Positions 51,301 through 60,749 of a stretch of DNA of 64,000 nucleotides are shown in pieces. The position numbers were made by a program, and so were the translations under genes. The number at the start of each line of letters is the position of its first letter. Position 1 is the first letter of the stretch. The notes below the pieces were generated by a model, which saw only the letters and a program-made list of their open reading frames with translations, was not told the origin of the DNA and made no database searches. The stretch comes from Saccharomycopsis fibuligera x Saccharomycopsis cf. fibuligera. Its lineage: Eukaryota > Ascomycota > Saccharomycetes > Ascoideales > Saccharomycopsidaceae. The DNA lies in contig CP012810.1 of the NCBI GenBank assembly GCA_001936135.1, positions 1,116,001 to 1,180,000 of the forward strand. The letters run 5' to 3'.

Positions 51301-52353
51301 TAGCACAGTACCTGATTGTAGTTTACCCTTTCTGACCATATGGCTACCAAACCAAAATGCTTGAATGAAAGCCATTAAGACAATGATTTTCATTGCACCC
51401 ACTTGTAAAGCCGACAAAAAAGATGTCTTGATGTAATGCTTTGCACACTTGAATGTGGACTCTTTGAACTTGGTGTACTCAATATCCTGTGTGCCAGCAT
51501 GCTTGATAAGCTTGTTGGACATAAGAGCCCAATTTAAAACGTCTCCCGAAACAGCAGATTCATTGTTTTCTTTGACTTGGCTTCTTTGAATCAATGTATT
51601 GAATACCACGGATAAAACAGCAATAACGGGGAAGGAGGCAAGCATAACGAGAGTCAAGGTCGCTGAGTAGTAAAATGATACTCCAAGAGCAGCAATTATA
51701 GTGGTAACGGTTTGTAATAAAAATGCAGACGCTTCAGACACCCCAGCTCTCAACTCTTCCGCACACCTATTGATCTGGTTCAAATCGCCCAGCACTTGCA
51801 AACTAGTATCGTACCAGCTGAAAGGTTTGTTTATGTATGTTTGGTAAATTTTGCGTCTAGCAGTTCTTACTTGCAATTCTCCAAGGACAAGCCATACATA
51901 GAGCATTGCCCAAACAACGAAGAGCTGAATTGCTCCAAGGGCAAAAAGTGAGATTGTTGATAGTAGCGTAGCATTCATGTATTCGGCAAAACTCAGGTAT
52001 TTGCCAGATTGCCATGATGACAAGACGTTGAATACTTTGCCAACGAGAATACTGGCGGTTGCTGGAGTGAGACCGGCAATTATTGACAATGTAGTACCTA
52101 TTAGAAGCACCCAAAGTTTCGATCTAGGAAGAAACGCCCACAAGCTCTTGATAGAGACTGATTTTTTTGAGTTTTTAGTGCTAGTTGAAAAAGGGTTGTT
52201 GTGTATGTTACCATTTTTATCTTTGTCTTGATCATTGTCCTGGTCTTGATTCGTTGGGGGATCTCTGAAGATATCGTCTGATGAGCGCGGTGATATTTTG
52301 ATGTCCAGAAACGTCGATGTATTACTGGTGGTTGAATATATTGAATGCTGCAT
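48328..52353 (-). CDS. STE6: STE6-type ABC transporter (a-factor exporter)
   Basis: 1341 residues, ATG at 52353; a full-length ABCB transporter with two halves, each six membrane helices plus an ATPase domain. NBD1: Walker A GKSGSGKST (about residue 465), signature LSGGQQQRVALARA (about 570), LILDEAFSALD. NBD2: Walker A GESGSGKST (about 1153), signature VSGGQAQRISIARA and LIMDECTSALD. The length and layout fit Ste6 of S. cerevisiae (1290) and Hst6 of C. albicans (1323), which export the farnesylated a-type pheromone. A charged, His/Asp-rich linker joins the halves (about 660-740). All nucleotide-binding motifs are complete, so it should be active. A multidrug-type relative is the alternative, but the Ste6 assignment is favoured by length and linker. 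Confidence 0.88.
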   Translation of the reverse strand: MQHSIYSTTSNTSTFLDIKISPRSSDDIFRDPPTNQDQDNDQDKDKNGNIHNNPFSTSTKNSKKSVSIKSLWAFLPRSKLWVLLIGTTLSIIAGLTPATASILVGKVFNVLSSWQSGKYLSFAEYMNATLLSTISLFALGAIQLFVVWAMLYVWLVLGELQVRTARRKIYQTYINKPFSWYDTSLQVLGDLNQINRCAEELRAGVSEASAFLLQTVTTIIAALGVSFYYSATLTLVMLASFPVIAVLSVVFNTLIQRSQVKENNESAVSGDVLNWALMSNKLIKHAGTQDIEYTKFKESTFKCAKHYIKTSFLSALQVGAMKIIVLMAFIQAFWFGSHMVRKGKLQSGTVLVCLSSCLVFAQSLSSLASQLIFLQKAIVAANTIVGFVTQLPQLPAQQPIKDSFDEDYGTDFNGTRYLDPVHCVGNISFQNVHFAYPSRPNAKVLNDVSLQFNKNRLNYVVGKSGSGKSTLSNLLLKFYLLQQGRISVDGFSLDNLSKKWLTRNITLVQQDSMLFYMTVKENIALGSLFGSESVSDETINDAVSKAALDKVITRLPNGIDTMVGLEGHSLSGGQQQRVALARAIIRNTPVLILDEAFSALDSNVRKQALQNIKLWRQNKTTIITTHQLEEIDPEDYVFIMQEGRVVESGLKLTLEGKVGGAFSDLANNLKQNLVDNDSVNKHDTNSVIDNYLVDYEKYGHKDRRNISYYDSYHAKRNTHTEADLQVDDIEAQTKKPTWRNFFNRKSNNEKCDQEKREAVTYKQEPEKIKGIFEILSFMRQTTNSKLTISIGVLLSLINGTLTPIFSYFLAKLVEGIIPHGDVGTAAYNLKWSVVLIAIILCDGLTTFLKSFILKYASEIWVVSLRQSIFQKLLYQEASWFDKNSSKCAEITALLMNDARDLRYLVSEFLSLVTSVSVMSLLGLIWAIVVGWKLSLVGIAISCLFAIITVSYSVVSQNSENRYKLAVAALENLCYEIINGIKTVKCLELQNFFQEKFNIKLELLRNEGNFRAAAAGVGISLGTSLSYVAQMILLNYGLKLVGENQYNTGQLMQIYTLLIFAIVSVVLAISQLPDISRGQRAGTQIMKLANLEPALIETIGNDLIESFNEVAEKDETFIEFKDVKFSYNHQTPTLNNVSFNIFRGDVVAIVGESGSGKSTVASLISRLYLVLENQIFIGGKDINTLNIQHLRRSIAVVLQKAVFFPGTIYENLVYGLKENVDYTNQDVVECLQMVNMYDFIIQQLPHGLNTIIGGTASNSLVSGGQAQRISIARAMLRKPKILIMDECTSALDPENTRKVCDFMRENLLENNYTRVTTLLITHSPEVIDVATSVIRLDNGRVV

Positions 52354-53048
52354 TTTGAGGGAATATGATAACCTATCACTCGCGATTTTGTGTGTCTAGC
52401 GAAGTTCAACCAACAGCTATACAGTGTTAATAATACCTAATTCGCCAAAAGAGCAAAATTGAACAAAAAAAAGATTTTTGAAATTGGCATCATTAAACCA
52501 CAATTAAGCGCTTTTTGCAAAGCTATATATAAATTCCATTCTTATCACATAACATTTTAGCATGGTTTGATGGAAGCAGACAAGTAACAGCCACATCGAG
52601 GATATTGTCTAGTAGCTGTCGCGTCAAATTTTAACACATTAGTGTAAGGCAACAATCGTAATTTAGATGTTGATGCAAAGAGTAAGGTCCTGCAGCTGCC
52701 TTTTTTTTTTTTTAAAGAAATCTGTTGGTATTTCCTAACTTGTACGATACAATGCTGACCTTTCCTCAATTTTCAAAGTGGTTAAACTTTTCAAAGCGGT
52801 GACCTTACACCAGCTCCATTGATCTCGCTCAAAACGGAAAGTCCTATGTCGCCCGCCCGTTCCATGTGTGTCAAGCCTCAGAGCAGCCAATTGGACTAGC
52901 TGTAACTGTAGTCTAATTAGCTTAGCTAGCCAAGCAAGAGAATGAACGCCATTGACTGGTTGTGGGGGAATGATTATTCTCAAGTGCAGTCATTAGAGTC
53001 AGTTAAGTCAGTGTAACTGTGTATATATCCACTATGGTCACTTAATGA
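52354..53048. other. STE6 upstream region
   Basis: About 695 bp. Pheromone or mating-type operator sites were looked for and none was convincing. A T run lies at 52701-52713. Small frames at 52557 and 52735 are not convincing. Confidence 0.5.
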
Positions 53049-53342
53049 CTACGATTTTCTGTCAGACTCTTTAACGCTGCGGGCCCACCACCGGAACTTG
53101 AGAGTCAGCTCCCGGGGGATACGCCATATAATTGTAGCTAGACAAATGCCAATTAAGAAATAAAAAATTGCTGAAGAAAGATACTTTACATATGCGGAGG
53201 TGCTAATCATCGCTGATGTTGTATGTATGGTGGATATAGTAAAGTATAAGAAAGTGCACTTTTGGCTTAGTCTGGGATCCGCTTTTTGAGGCAACGTTAA
53301 CTTTTCATTAGCAGGTTTAGATTTATTTCTGTTATCGGGCAT
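53049..53342 (-). CDS. Possible small single- or two-pass membrane protein
   Basis: 97 residues from the ATG at 53342 (MPDNRNKSKPANEKLT...). The first 30 residues are polar and basic. A hydrophobic segment at about 58-76 (LSSAIFYFLIGICLATIIW), perhaps preceded by a weaker one at 30-50, is followed by a basic tail (RWWARSVKESDRKS). The layout resembles many small yeast organelle-membrane proteins, but I recognise no family. Its short length leaves a fair chance that it is not a gene. It stands between STE6 and the rhomboid gene on the same strand. Confidence 0.4.
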   Translation of the reverse strand: MPDNRNKSKPANEKLTLPQKADPRLSQKCTFLYFTISTIHTTSAMISTSAYVKYLSSAIFYFLIGICLATIIWRIPRELTLKFRWWARSVKESDRKS

Positions 53343-53801
53343 CACAATGTTGTATATTGTATATTAATCTTTCAATTGTGTACTTATTCACGAGCTTTTT
53401 TTTTTTTTTTCTTCTTGGTGGATATATATATTTGCAATTTGAAGCATGTACCACATATCGCTTATGTTTGTAGCGAATAAAGACGATCAAAATAAACAAG
53501 GGGGAATAAAAAAAAAAAAAAAAAATTAAAAATGCACGTTTAGTTTTTAATCTATACCTAAAATTTTTATTTGAACCATGCAATTTGAGCCATAACTCAT
53601 AATAAGGTAGGAAACACAAAGCTAAAAATAGGAGTAAGAGAGAAAATGTAGGAAAAAAGTATGAGCCGCGAAATTCAAAATTCAACAGTGTACAACAAGT
53701 AAACGAAACAAAAGAAGCGAAAAACAGGGGATATCAAATGTAAGAGAGAGAAAATATTTATGAATGATTAAACAGAGAAAATTGTACGTGTATATGTATG
53801 C
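53343..53801. other. Spacer upstream of the small ORF, downstream of the rhomboid gene
   Basis: About 460 bp with a T run (53397-53410) and an A run (53509-53524). AT-rich terminator or promoter DNA; no further gene is seen. Confidence 0.55.
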
Positions 53802-55907
53802 TCAATCTATCTTGATTGATTTCTTTGTATCAAGTTTTGATGACATTATTTTGAAATGTGCAGAAATCAAAAACATAAAATAACTGACAACCAAAATTGA
53901 CGCATTGCTGCTGCTGCTCAAATTTTCAAGTTGAATTTTACCCATTGTACACCAATCTTTTACTGGAATGCAACTCAAGTATTTACACCATGAGCAATGT
54001 CCACCACCATTGGTGAAGAAATTGACGCTCAATAAGTAAAACCACAAAAATGTAAGCACCACGCAAACCAATCTAACTGCGACCCAGCCAAAGAAAACGG
54101 GAGTTTTTCTGATTTGAAGGTTTGGAAAAAATTTCCCAAATTTAGAATTGATCACTCTAATGTTAGTGAATTCATTAGCTCTGTTGTCCCCTCCATCGTA
54201 ATCAAATGGGGTAAAAGAATTCAAACTGTTTCTTGCAGGAATAGCTGATTTATTCAACTCCTTTGGGTCTCTTTGGTAACGGTATCTTTCTTGGAAAATA
54301 AAGTTAGGATCCTTAAATAAAACCACACTGAGCAAAACCCCAACAATAAACCCACCAATGTGACTGAAATTATCAAGCCCGGGCAAAAGACCCAACACCA
54401 AAGTGAAAATGATTTCGAAAATCAAATATGACAAGTTTTTTCTATACGTTTTTGGATGCATTTGCGATTTGTTAGTGAAAAACAAAAAATGAACCAAATT
54501 GACCCCAATGATTCCGAAAAGAGCTCCTGAGGCCCCCGTTGAGGAAAGACCACTTTGAGCAAAATTAGCACCAAAGATGTTTCCTGAAATGCCAGCAGCC
54601 ATATAGATAACAATAAACTTTATTGATCCAATGGCCCTTTCCATGTCAACTCCAAGCATCATTTGCAAAAGCAAATTGCAAATAATGTGAATAAAACCTG
54701 CATGAAGGAAAATTGGAGTAATAATTCTGTACCACTGATTTGGTTTGTAGCCATTATCATCTTGGCTTAAGCCTCCTAAACCACAAAGAGTGTCAAGGGT
54801 ACATCCCGTAGATGTGTCAGTTGAGTTCGGACATGGGAAAACGTTACTAGTGATACTGGTGATATTATCAATGTAGATCATGCATGGCACAAATCGCGAT
54901 CCCATATTGATTTGAACATAGTTTGATGGACCAATCATTGGGTTGAAATATGGTTTTGTTTGGACTGGACTACCAGTAAATGAGCCCATTTTTGCTAACT
55001 CAACAATGAAAACAATGGTTTGAATAAGAGTAAGGATGTAACACCATATAGGCACTCTTTTGCCTCTCCACATTAACCAGCCTTTGGGCTTCTGTTCCGC
55101 AGCAGCAGCGGCTGGATCTTGAATATATCTAGGACGAAGTTCATTAGGGCCAAACTCGTCATTAACCTTGAAGCCTCCATTTATGGTTCTTGATTCGTTG
55201 TTGTAAAATTTATTATTTCTGTACGGATTAAGCAAAGAGGTGGCTGCATTATTATTTTCGTCGTTTGTTAGCGATGGAGTAGCATTATATGCCACTGATT
55301 TTATTGGAACATTATCAAACGTATCATCATCATCCACATAAGGTCTGTTGCTGCCGTTATTCAAGTTATTTCGACTCATTCTTTTATTAGGGCTGATTTC
55401 TGTGAAAGGGTCTTCTTTGAAAGGATTTGATTTGGTGCTGCTGTGTCTAGATATGCCCGAGTTATTTGACTGGCTATAAAAATCATTTTGATGAGCTTTA
55501 GCCAACTCTCTTTGATTACTTGGATTGAGGCTTGTTCCCAAGTTATTTATAGCACCGGCGCCGTTATTATTAGCGGAAGGGCCAGAGTGGGGGAAACCGC
55601 TGTCTGAATCTCCATCTGTATCGTAATCGTAAATGACCCTATTGTTTAAGCTTAAGTTAGGGTTGGCAGGCTGAAAGCTGTTGTCTTTGAAGCTATTATC
55701 GATATGCGCATTAGGGTCCACAAAATTGAAATCGTTATCGTTTGGTCTCAGTAGATTGTTGGCATTCGCGCTGGGGCCGCCATAGCCACCGCCATGCTGA
55801 TTGAATCCACCTTGGTAACCGTAATCAGTGTCATAGTGGGCTTGAGGAGGCACGGGCGGAAGGTCTTTGTGTGGGCCCGAGTTTCTTGGGTTGTAGTAAT
55901 TTGACAT
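53802..55907 (-). CDS. Rhomboid-family intramembrane serine protease with a long N-terminus
   Basis: 701 residues, ATG at 55907. The first 270 residues are Asn/Ser/Gly-rich and disordered. The first helix follows VPIWCYILTLIQ (about 288). The rhomboid core then contains WYRIITPIFLHAGFIHIICN (HxxxxHxxxN block), the catalytic Ser in GASGALFG (about residue 460) and the catalytic His in FSHIGGFIVG (about 516). A further helix pair near 610 and 675 closes the protein. Both catalytic residues are present, so it should be active. A Cys-rich luminal loop lies between the first two helices and another near 640. The layout, with a large cytosolic N-terminus, is that of fungal and plant secretory-pathway rhomboids, unlike the mitochondrial Pcp1. 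Substrates are unknown. Confidence 0.92.
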   Translation of the reverse strand: MSNYYNPRNSGPHKDLPPVPPQAHYDTDYGYQGGFNQHGGGYGGPSANANNLLRPNDNDFNFVDPNAHIDNSFKDNSFQPANPNLSLNNRVIYDYDTDGDSDSGFPHSGPSANNNGAGAINNLGTSLNPSNQRELAKAHQNDFYSQSNNSGISRHSSTKSNPFKEDPFTEISPNKRMSRNNLNNGSNRPYVDDDDTFDNVPIKSVAYNATPSLTNDENNNAATSLLNPYRNNKFYNNESRTINGGFKVNDEFGPNELRPRYIQDPAAAAAEQKPKGWLMWRGKRVPIWCYILTLIQTIVFIVELAKMGSFTGSPVQTKPYFNPMIGPSNYVQINMGSRFVPCMIYIDNITSITSNVFPCPNSTDTSTGCTLDTLCGLGGLSQDDNGYKPNQWYRIITPIFLHAGFIHIICNLLLQMMLGVDMERAIGSIKFIVIYMAAGISGNIFGANFAQSGLSSTGASGALFGIIGVNLVHFLFFTNKSQMHPKTYRKNLSYLIFEIIFTLVLGLLPGLDNFSHIGGFIVGVLLSVVLFKDPNFIFQERYRYQRDPKELNKSAIPARNSLNSFTPFDYDGGDNRANEFTNIRVINSKFGKFFPNLQIRKTPVFFGWVAVRLVCVVLTFLWFYLLSVNFFTNGGGHCSWCKYLSCIPVKDWCTMGKIQLENLSSSSNASILVVSYFMFLISAHFKIMSSKLDTKKSIKID

Positions 55908-56520
55908 GACGGATAGCTGCTCAGCGTATTGCTTTAAAACTTGTCCTATCTTGTTTCAAACCTTTATGCTTGAGTAACTTGATGGGCTTTTAGAGATCAA
56001 AGGAGAAAAGAATAAGTTTTTCAATCTGATGTCCGAAAGCAGGAAAAGCGGCCAGTTGTTGTCCCGGTGTTGCCACAGAGGAAGCGGTCAAAGGATGGAG
56101 AATGTTAACGCTAATATTAGAAGCAGAGGACAATGTGAACCGCAACAATAAGCCTCTATAGCATACACAGGAAAGTGGGAGTCAAAAAAACAGGACAGGG
56201 CTGGACAGGGCAGGGCAGGGCAGGGCAGAACACGACCACCAAAGCGTCGCAGCGACTAGTCGAGGATGCTGCGAGCAGGTGTTCTTTTTCTTTAGCGGTG
56301 TATCAGAATCCGCGATTACGTAATTCATTACAAAGTGTTCTTGCGATGGCAAAAATAATAAAAATAAAATAAAATAAAATGAAATTAAAATATTCAAGCG
56401 TGTGAGATGAGATGAGATGGATGGGTCAGGAAATGCACACACCGGCAACAGGGCCAGCTAGTATTCGTGAATACGGTTCAAATAATCTCAACCATCTCTA
56501 GCCATACATAGCAGCTTAAA
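55908..56520. promoter_or_regulatory. Divergent promoter region of the rhomboid gene and SLT11
   Basis: About 610 bp. A GGGCA pentamer repeat lies at about 56193-56228 and a TAAAA-rich microsatellite at 56354-56390. No factor site can be named with confidence. Confidence 0.45.
56193..56228. repeat. GGGCA-type pentanucleotide repeat
   Basis: GGACAGGGCT GGACAGGGCA is followed by further GGGCA units, about four perfect copies at the right end. It is in a promoter region. Confidence 0.85.
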
Positions 56521-57702
56521 ATGAGCGCAGAGGAAGTGCCCGCCATTTGCGAGAAATGTCTCGGTTCCAATCCGTACCTCAAGATGATCAAAGAACCTCT
56601 GGGTGCCCAATGCAGGCTTTGCACCAGAGTGTTTACAGTTTTCCGCTGGAATGTCAGCAAGGGAAGCAAGTTTTCCAAGACTGTCATATGCCTTACTTGT
56701 GCTCGTCAGCGAAATTGTTGCCAGGCCTGTATGCTTGATTTAACCTATGGCATACCGCTCCATTTACGTGACGCTGCTTTCAAGATGGCCGGGGTGGAGA
56801 ACATTCACGAGGTGGCATACTCTTCTAATGATGTTACAAAACGGTATATGGCTCAAAAGGCAGACCAGAAGTATATTGAGCAGGAGCAGCAGCAGCAGCT
56901 TAATGGTGCTGACGTGAGATTGTTGACAGAGAATGGCGAGGGCGAAAGTCTTAAAAGCAACAGTGATGAGGCAAGACAAAAAGTGGAAGAAATTTTAAGG
57001 AAGCTATCGCAGAGCCATCATTCTGCACAAAATAAATTCAACTCCAAGAAGTTGAACTCGGGGCAGCAGCAAAGTAGACAAGGCGCCTCCTCGACTTACT
57101 CACCAGAAGCATTGCAGAATGTTGATATCTCCAAAATTCTTTCCAAATTGCCCTTTAACGGCAACCTCACCATCCCTAAAGACGAATCCATAACATCATT
57201 TTTTATATTTGGCATCAATGACGAAATCACTGACAATATGGTTGCAGAGTACATTCAGCAAAAGTTGATTGACCATCTCAACACCGACAAGAAGAAGATA
57301 AATGTCAAATCTATTGTGCTTAACCACCGTGCCAAGTGCGGTTATGTCAGCTTAGAAAAACGTAAATACGCAGAAGTGTTATCCAAAATTGTGGACAAGC
57401 CACGTGGCTTTAAAGGTCCAGGAATAATATTTATAAGAAACGTACCGATCAGAATCACTTGGGGTAAAGTGAAGAGTTTGGGTACCAGTAATTTGGAACA
57501 GGCTAAGTTGGGCACAGTAGTAAGAAAACAGGTTAAATTGCTAGCGGCAAAGGACAAACAAGGCAAGGGAAAATCCGGAACTGGAAGACCTCAAGATGGT
57601 GAGGAAGGTGGTAAGACAGTGAATGTGTTCAAACCGGCGCCGCCACCAGGCAAAAACACAAAGCCAAACTATTCTTCGTTGAAGAGTAACTTTGAACTAT
57701 AA
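56521..57702 (+). CDS. SLT11: Pre-mRNA splicing factor Slt11/Ecm2
   Basis: 393 residues, ATG at 56521. The N-terminal zinc-binding module has the RBM22/Ecm2 pattern: CEKCLG, QCRLCTRVFTVFRW, CLTCARQRNCCQACMLDL and YGIPLHLRD. A RRM-like domain follows at about residues 220-320 (ITSFFIFGINDEITDNMVAEYI, and CGYVSLEKRKYAEVL). The C-terminus is basic and Pro-rich. Ecm2/Slt11 joins the NTC-related part of the activated spliceosome and contacts U2/U6 RNA. The CTG at 56599 falls in KEP-[CTG]-GAQC, where relatives carry small polar residues, so Ser reads better than Leu. It is divergent from the rhomboid gene. Confidence 0.93.
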   Translation: MSAEEVPAICEKCLGSNPYLKMIKEPLGAQCRLCTRVFTVFRWNVSKGSKFSKTVICLTCARQRNCCQACMLDLTYGIPLHLRDAAFKMAGVENIHEVAYSSNDVTKRYMAQKADQKYIEQEQQQQLNGADVRLLTENGEGESLKSNSDEARQKVEEILRKLSQSHHSAQNKFNSKKLNSGQQQSRQGASSTYSPEALQNVDISKILSKLPFNGNLTIPKDESITSFFIFGINDEITDNMVAEYIQQKLIDHLNTDKKKINVKSIVLNHRAKCGYVSLEKRKYAEVLSKIVDKPRGFKGPGIIFIRNVPIRITWGKVKSLGTSNLEQAKLGTVVRKQVKLLAAKDKQGKGKSGTGRPQDGEEGGKTVNVFKPAPPPGKNTKPNYSSLKSNFEL

Positions 57703-58861
57703 TCATGCGCATGTTGGCTGTTTTGTTCCATTGATTTTTACGTTTTTATGTATAATAGAATAGGATAATTGTATGCTACTTTTTCTTCAGCTCAGAAGTG
57801 GTACGTGGCGCAAAAATGCATCAAAAAGCTTTTTTTTTTTCTCACCCAAGTAATGCGATGGACAGATGACAGGTACGCGAGTGCTTCAGGACTATCCGGG
57901 ATATTATTGAGACCCAGTTGCAATATACCAAAGGTGTGTAGACTAATATTCAAGCCACAAAAAGACTGACGGACCTCGCTATGTTACGTATTAGAGTCAC
58001 GCTTGATCTAAAAGAAACTTATTCCAATACGCAATCATATATCTCTTATGCTGGCACTGATTATACCGCTAAATTTGAGTCTAGTAATTTACGGTATTGG
58101 TGATGTTAATGTCTTGGTACCATAATACAGAACAACAACGACACCAGAGAGAAAAAAAAAGCTTGTGTCATGTTAATTCATCTTAACATAGCGTCATGTT
58201 AAGCTCATCTTTACATTTCCGTATAAAGCAATTGCATCGCATCATCCTGCAGTAATATGCATTAAAACAGGCCAATGCAGAACAATATTTCAATCTCACT
58301 ACAAGTCGTTACCATGGATTCAACTATTCAGTCATCCAAAACTTACAAACCGCGTCTTCGTTTTTCTAATAGTATCCCATTCTATGGTAATGGGACTAAA
58401 AATCTCAAAGGTGCTTATTAGTCCAATTTTTTTTTTTTGTATTATATTTGGGCTTTCATTACTTTTTTTTGAGTGCTCTTTTAGTGCTTGTTTTTTGGCT
58501 TGTATACTGCCTATTGTTTGGGTTCAGAGTTACAGTTAAAGCTGGGCTTGGTACCAAAATGAATTTATGCGGAACCAAAGCTGAAATGTAAGGTTTAGGT
58601 ATAGTTTTAAGGAATGATGCCTTTTGCCAATGATGATCTGCAGTGTTGGTACGTAGCTTGGATTAGGGCTAAATATTTTGGAAAACATATAAATAATTGG
58701 AATATTTCCACTGTTTTCTTTCAAATAATAAAGATGCAGCAATTAACATAAGTAACATCTTGACAACAACAGCGAGCTTCTTTGATTTACTAAGTGATTA
58801 AAAAGCAATCGACTTCACACTCAAACTCTGATCGACATATAATTAATAAATCTCTTTTACA
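57703..58861. other. Spacer between SLT11 and the small secreted-protein gene
   Basis: About 1.16 kb. It includes an 11-base T run near 57831, a T-rich block at 58425-58500 and a TATA-like ATATAAATAA at about 58687 that suits the promoter of the downstream secreted-protein gene. No gene is seen. Confidence 0.55.
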
Positions 58862-59272
58862 ATGCAGCTTTCAAACACTATTATTATCTTAGCAACTGCT
58901 TTCTCCGCCACTTCAATGGCTTTGCCAATTGCGATTTCCGAGAGCGTTGCCGTTACCACCAGCACGCCTATTTCTAGCACTGCTGCTGAAGCCACTTCTG
59001 CCTCTACTGATATCGATTCTGACTCTAGCTCTGACTCTGACTCTGACGTGACAGCATCCCAATCTTACGTCCCAAGTTCCGAAGAACTTGAAGAAGCAAT
59101 GAAAACTCTCAATAGTAGTCTTGTTGCATACAAGCAACACGAAGCTTCAATTGTTGCTAATGGTGGTAATTCTACTGATGGTGTGGTGGACAAGTCTATT
59201 GGATCCTGGTTCAAAAAGCACGGAGGTCAAATTCTTAATGCTGTGACTACTGTTGCTTCATTTATTATTTGA
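58862..59272 (+). CDS. Small secreted protein with an Asp/Ser-rich pro-region and amphipathic tail
   Basis: 136 residues, ATG at 58862. A typical signal peptide covers about 1-20 (IIILATAFSATSMA, cleavage before LPIA). Next comes a Ser/Thr/Ala-rich stretch and an acidic Asp/Ser block (about 50-63), a predicted helix (about 71-95) and two N-glycosylation sites (NSS, NST). The last 25 residues hold WFKKHGGQILNAV and end in a hydrophobic run TTVASFII: a short basic patch next to a hydrophobic helix. I do not recognise the family. The tail could be membrane-active, a helical anchor, or a weak GPI signal. There is no Lys-Arg (Kex2) site before it. It is likely lineage-restricted. Confidence 0.78.
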   Translation: MQLSNTIIILATAFSATSMALPIAISESVAVTTSTPISSTAAEATSASTDIDSDSSSDSDSDVTASQSYVPSSEELEEAMKTLNSSLVAYKQHEASIVANGGNSTDGVVDKSIGSWFKKHGGQILNAVTTVASFII

Positions 59273-60067
59273 TTTTGGTTCTTTCTTGTCCAAAGATGTG
59301 AATTTTGACAGTTCAAATTGCTTGGCATTTCCATCTCTTTCAATTCTGTTAGATTGTTGCGTCTTTCTTCTTTATGCTTCAATTTTTTACTTGTATAATT
59401 ATCCTGATAATTCAATATTTCATTTCATCGTATACTAAGACTTTTCACAACACTAGAGTTTTTTAACATGCCTTATAGACCAAATTTGGTAATATATTAA
59501 GTAGATGTACAAAAATAAATGCCGTAAACATTTTTATTTTCTTGTAGACAGCAGACCTAGCCATTGATAAACCAAATCAAAACCAACCTTATCACACACA
59601 TTTTAAGTCAGAGCCGTGGCTAGATCAAGTGGTCCCTGGTATCGGATTTCAAGCCCCAGCTTATAAGGTTCCAAAGGAGCGTCGTAAGCCTCGTGAAGCA
59701 AAAGCGCGTTTTCACAGGTCATGGACAGAAAACTTGATATCTTACTTCTGTTTTTTTTTTTTTTTTTTTTTTTTTTTACGTAATACAAAGGCACACTTTA
59801 AAGGGAATATAAGCAAGTCTTTAAAAGATTGGCTGAAATGCGACACAAGAAAGCAAGATGCTAGTGGACATATAGGTGCTGCTTAATCCTTCTAATGTCA
59901 AATATAATAGTCAAGCTTGACTGGTGGTGCACTTAGTATTATTGGGGTGGTATAACCCGGCATGTCTCTAGGAGCAGAGGCCGGTGAACGCCTTGAGTCC
60001 ACGGTGACAAAGAGAAGGAGAAAGAGCGACTGGCGTTTCCGCCAGCTAGCCCTGAATCAGTAGGGCA

Positions 60068-60101
60068 GCGAGTGAGTGAGTGAATGAGCGAGCGAGCGAG
60101 A
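60068..60101. repeat. GAGT/GAGC tetranucleotide repeat
   Basis: GCGAGTGAGTGAGTGAATGAGCGAGCGAGCGAG: about three GAGT and four GAGC units. It is an intergenic microsatellite. Confidence 0.85.
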
Positions 60102-60650
60102 TGTGGAAAAGAGAAAAACTAAAAATAATAATAATAACAATAATAACAATAATCAAATTTGTTGAATACTCATATACTGGCTGTAGTCAACCAACCACAC
60201 CGCAACACTCAGGCTCATCACAACTACCACCCAACCAGCCAGGCTGACCAACATAGTAGCTCAGAGAGTACAGGGTCCTGCGTTTTTTTTTTTTCTTGGT
60301 AGCATCGTTCTAGCGCTCGGTTATTTGCTTCTATATTCAAACAACGCTATCCATCACCGTTTGCGTTCAAATTTCAGATAATATTCAAAATTTAAAATCA
60401 GCCTTCCTTGTTCACTTGGTCGACAGATTAAAAAGCAAAGCAAAGCTGTCATTACACCTGGTTCGAGTTCTTCTTAACTAAGTTGAAAGTGCGGATCAAC
60501 CTTTGGCCAAGTCTTGAAGGAACTGTTTTCCCCTTTAGATCAAGATCGTAGTACACATCACTAACTACGTCTGCGCAGTGAGGGAGCATCTAAAATAAAG
60601 AATAAAAGACAAAAAAAAAAAAAAAAAAAAGACAACTAATAATAATAATA

Positions 60651-60676
60651 AACAACAACAACAACAACAACAACAA
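60651..60676. repeat. CAA trinucleotide repeat in the HOC1 leader
   Basis: About eight to nine AAC/CAA units about 75 bp upstream of the HOC1 start codon, in its probable 5' UTR. A poly-A run precedes it. Confidence 0.85.
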
Positions 60677-60749
60677 CTTCTTAAACCATTCAAAACATAC
60701 AAATAGGAACTCATTTCAACTCCAATAATAAAAATCATAAACCATCAAC

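Larger units (their letters stand above)
59273..60749. other. Spacer between the secreted-protein gene and HOC1
   Basis: About 1.5 kb. It holds a 25-base T run (about 59751-59776), a GAGT/GAGC tetranucleotide tract (60068-60101), an AATAAT tract (60124-60155), a T run (60283-60294), an A run (60611-60630) and a CAA tract (60651-60676) in the HOC1 5' leader. A GC-richer patch spans 59940-60070. The frames here are low-complexity and are not genes. Confidence 0.6.

Noticed and set aside
59629-59886. 85-codon frame with a run of Phe
   Set aside because: The Phe run is a 25-base poly-T tract; no coding pattern.
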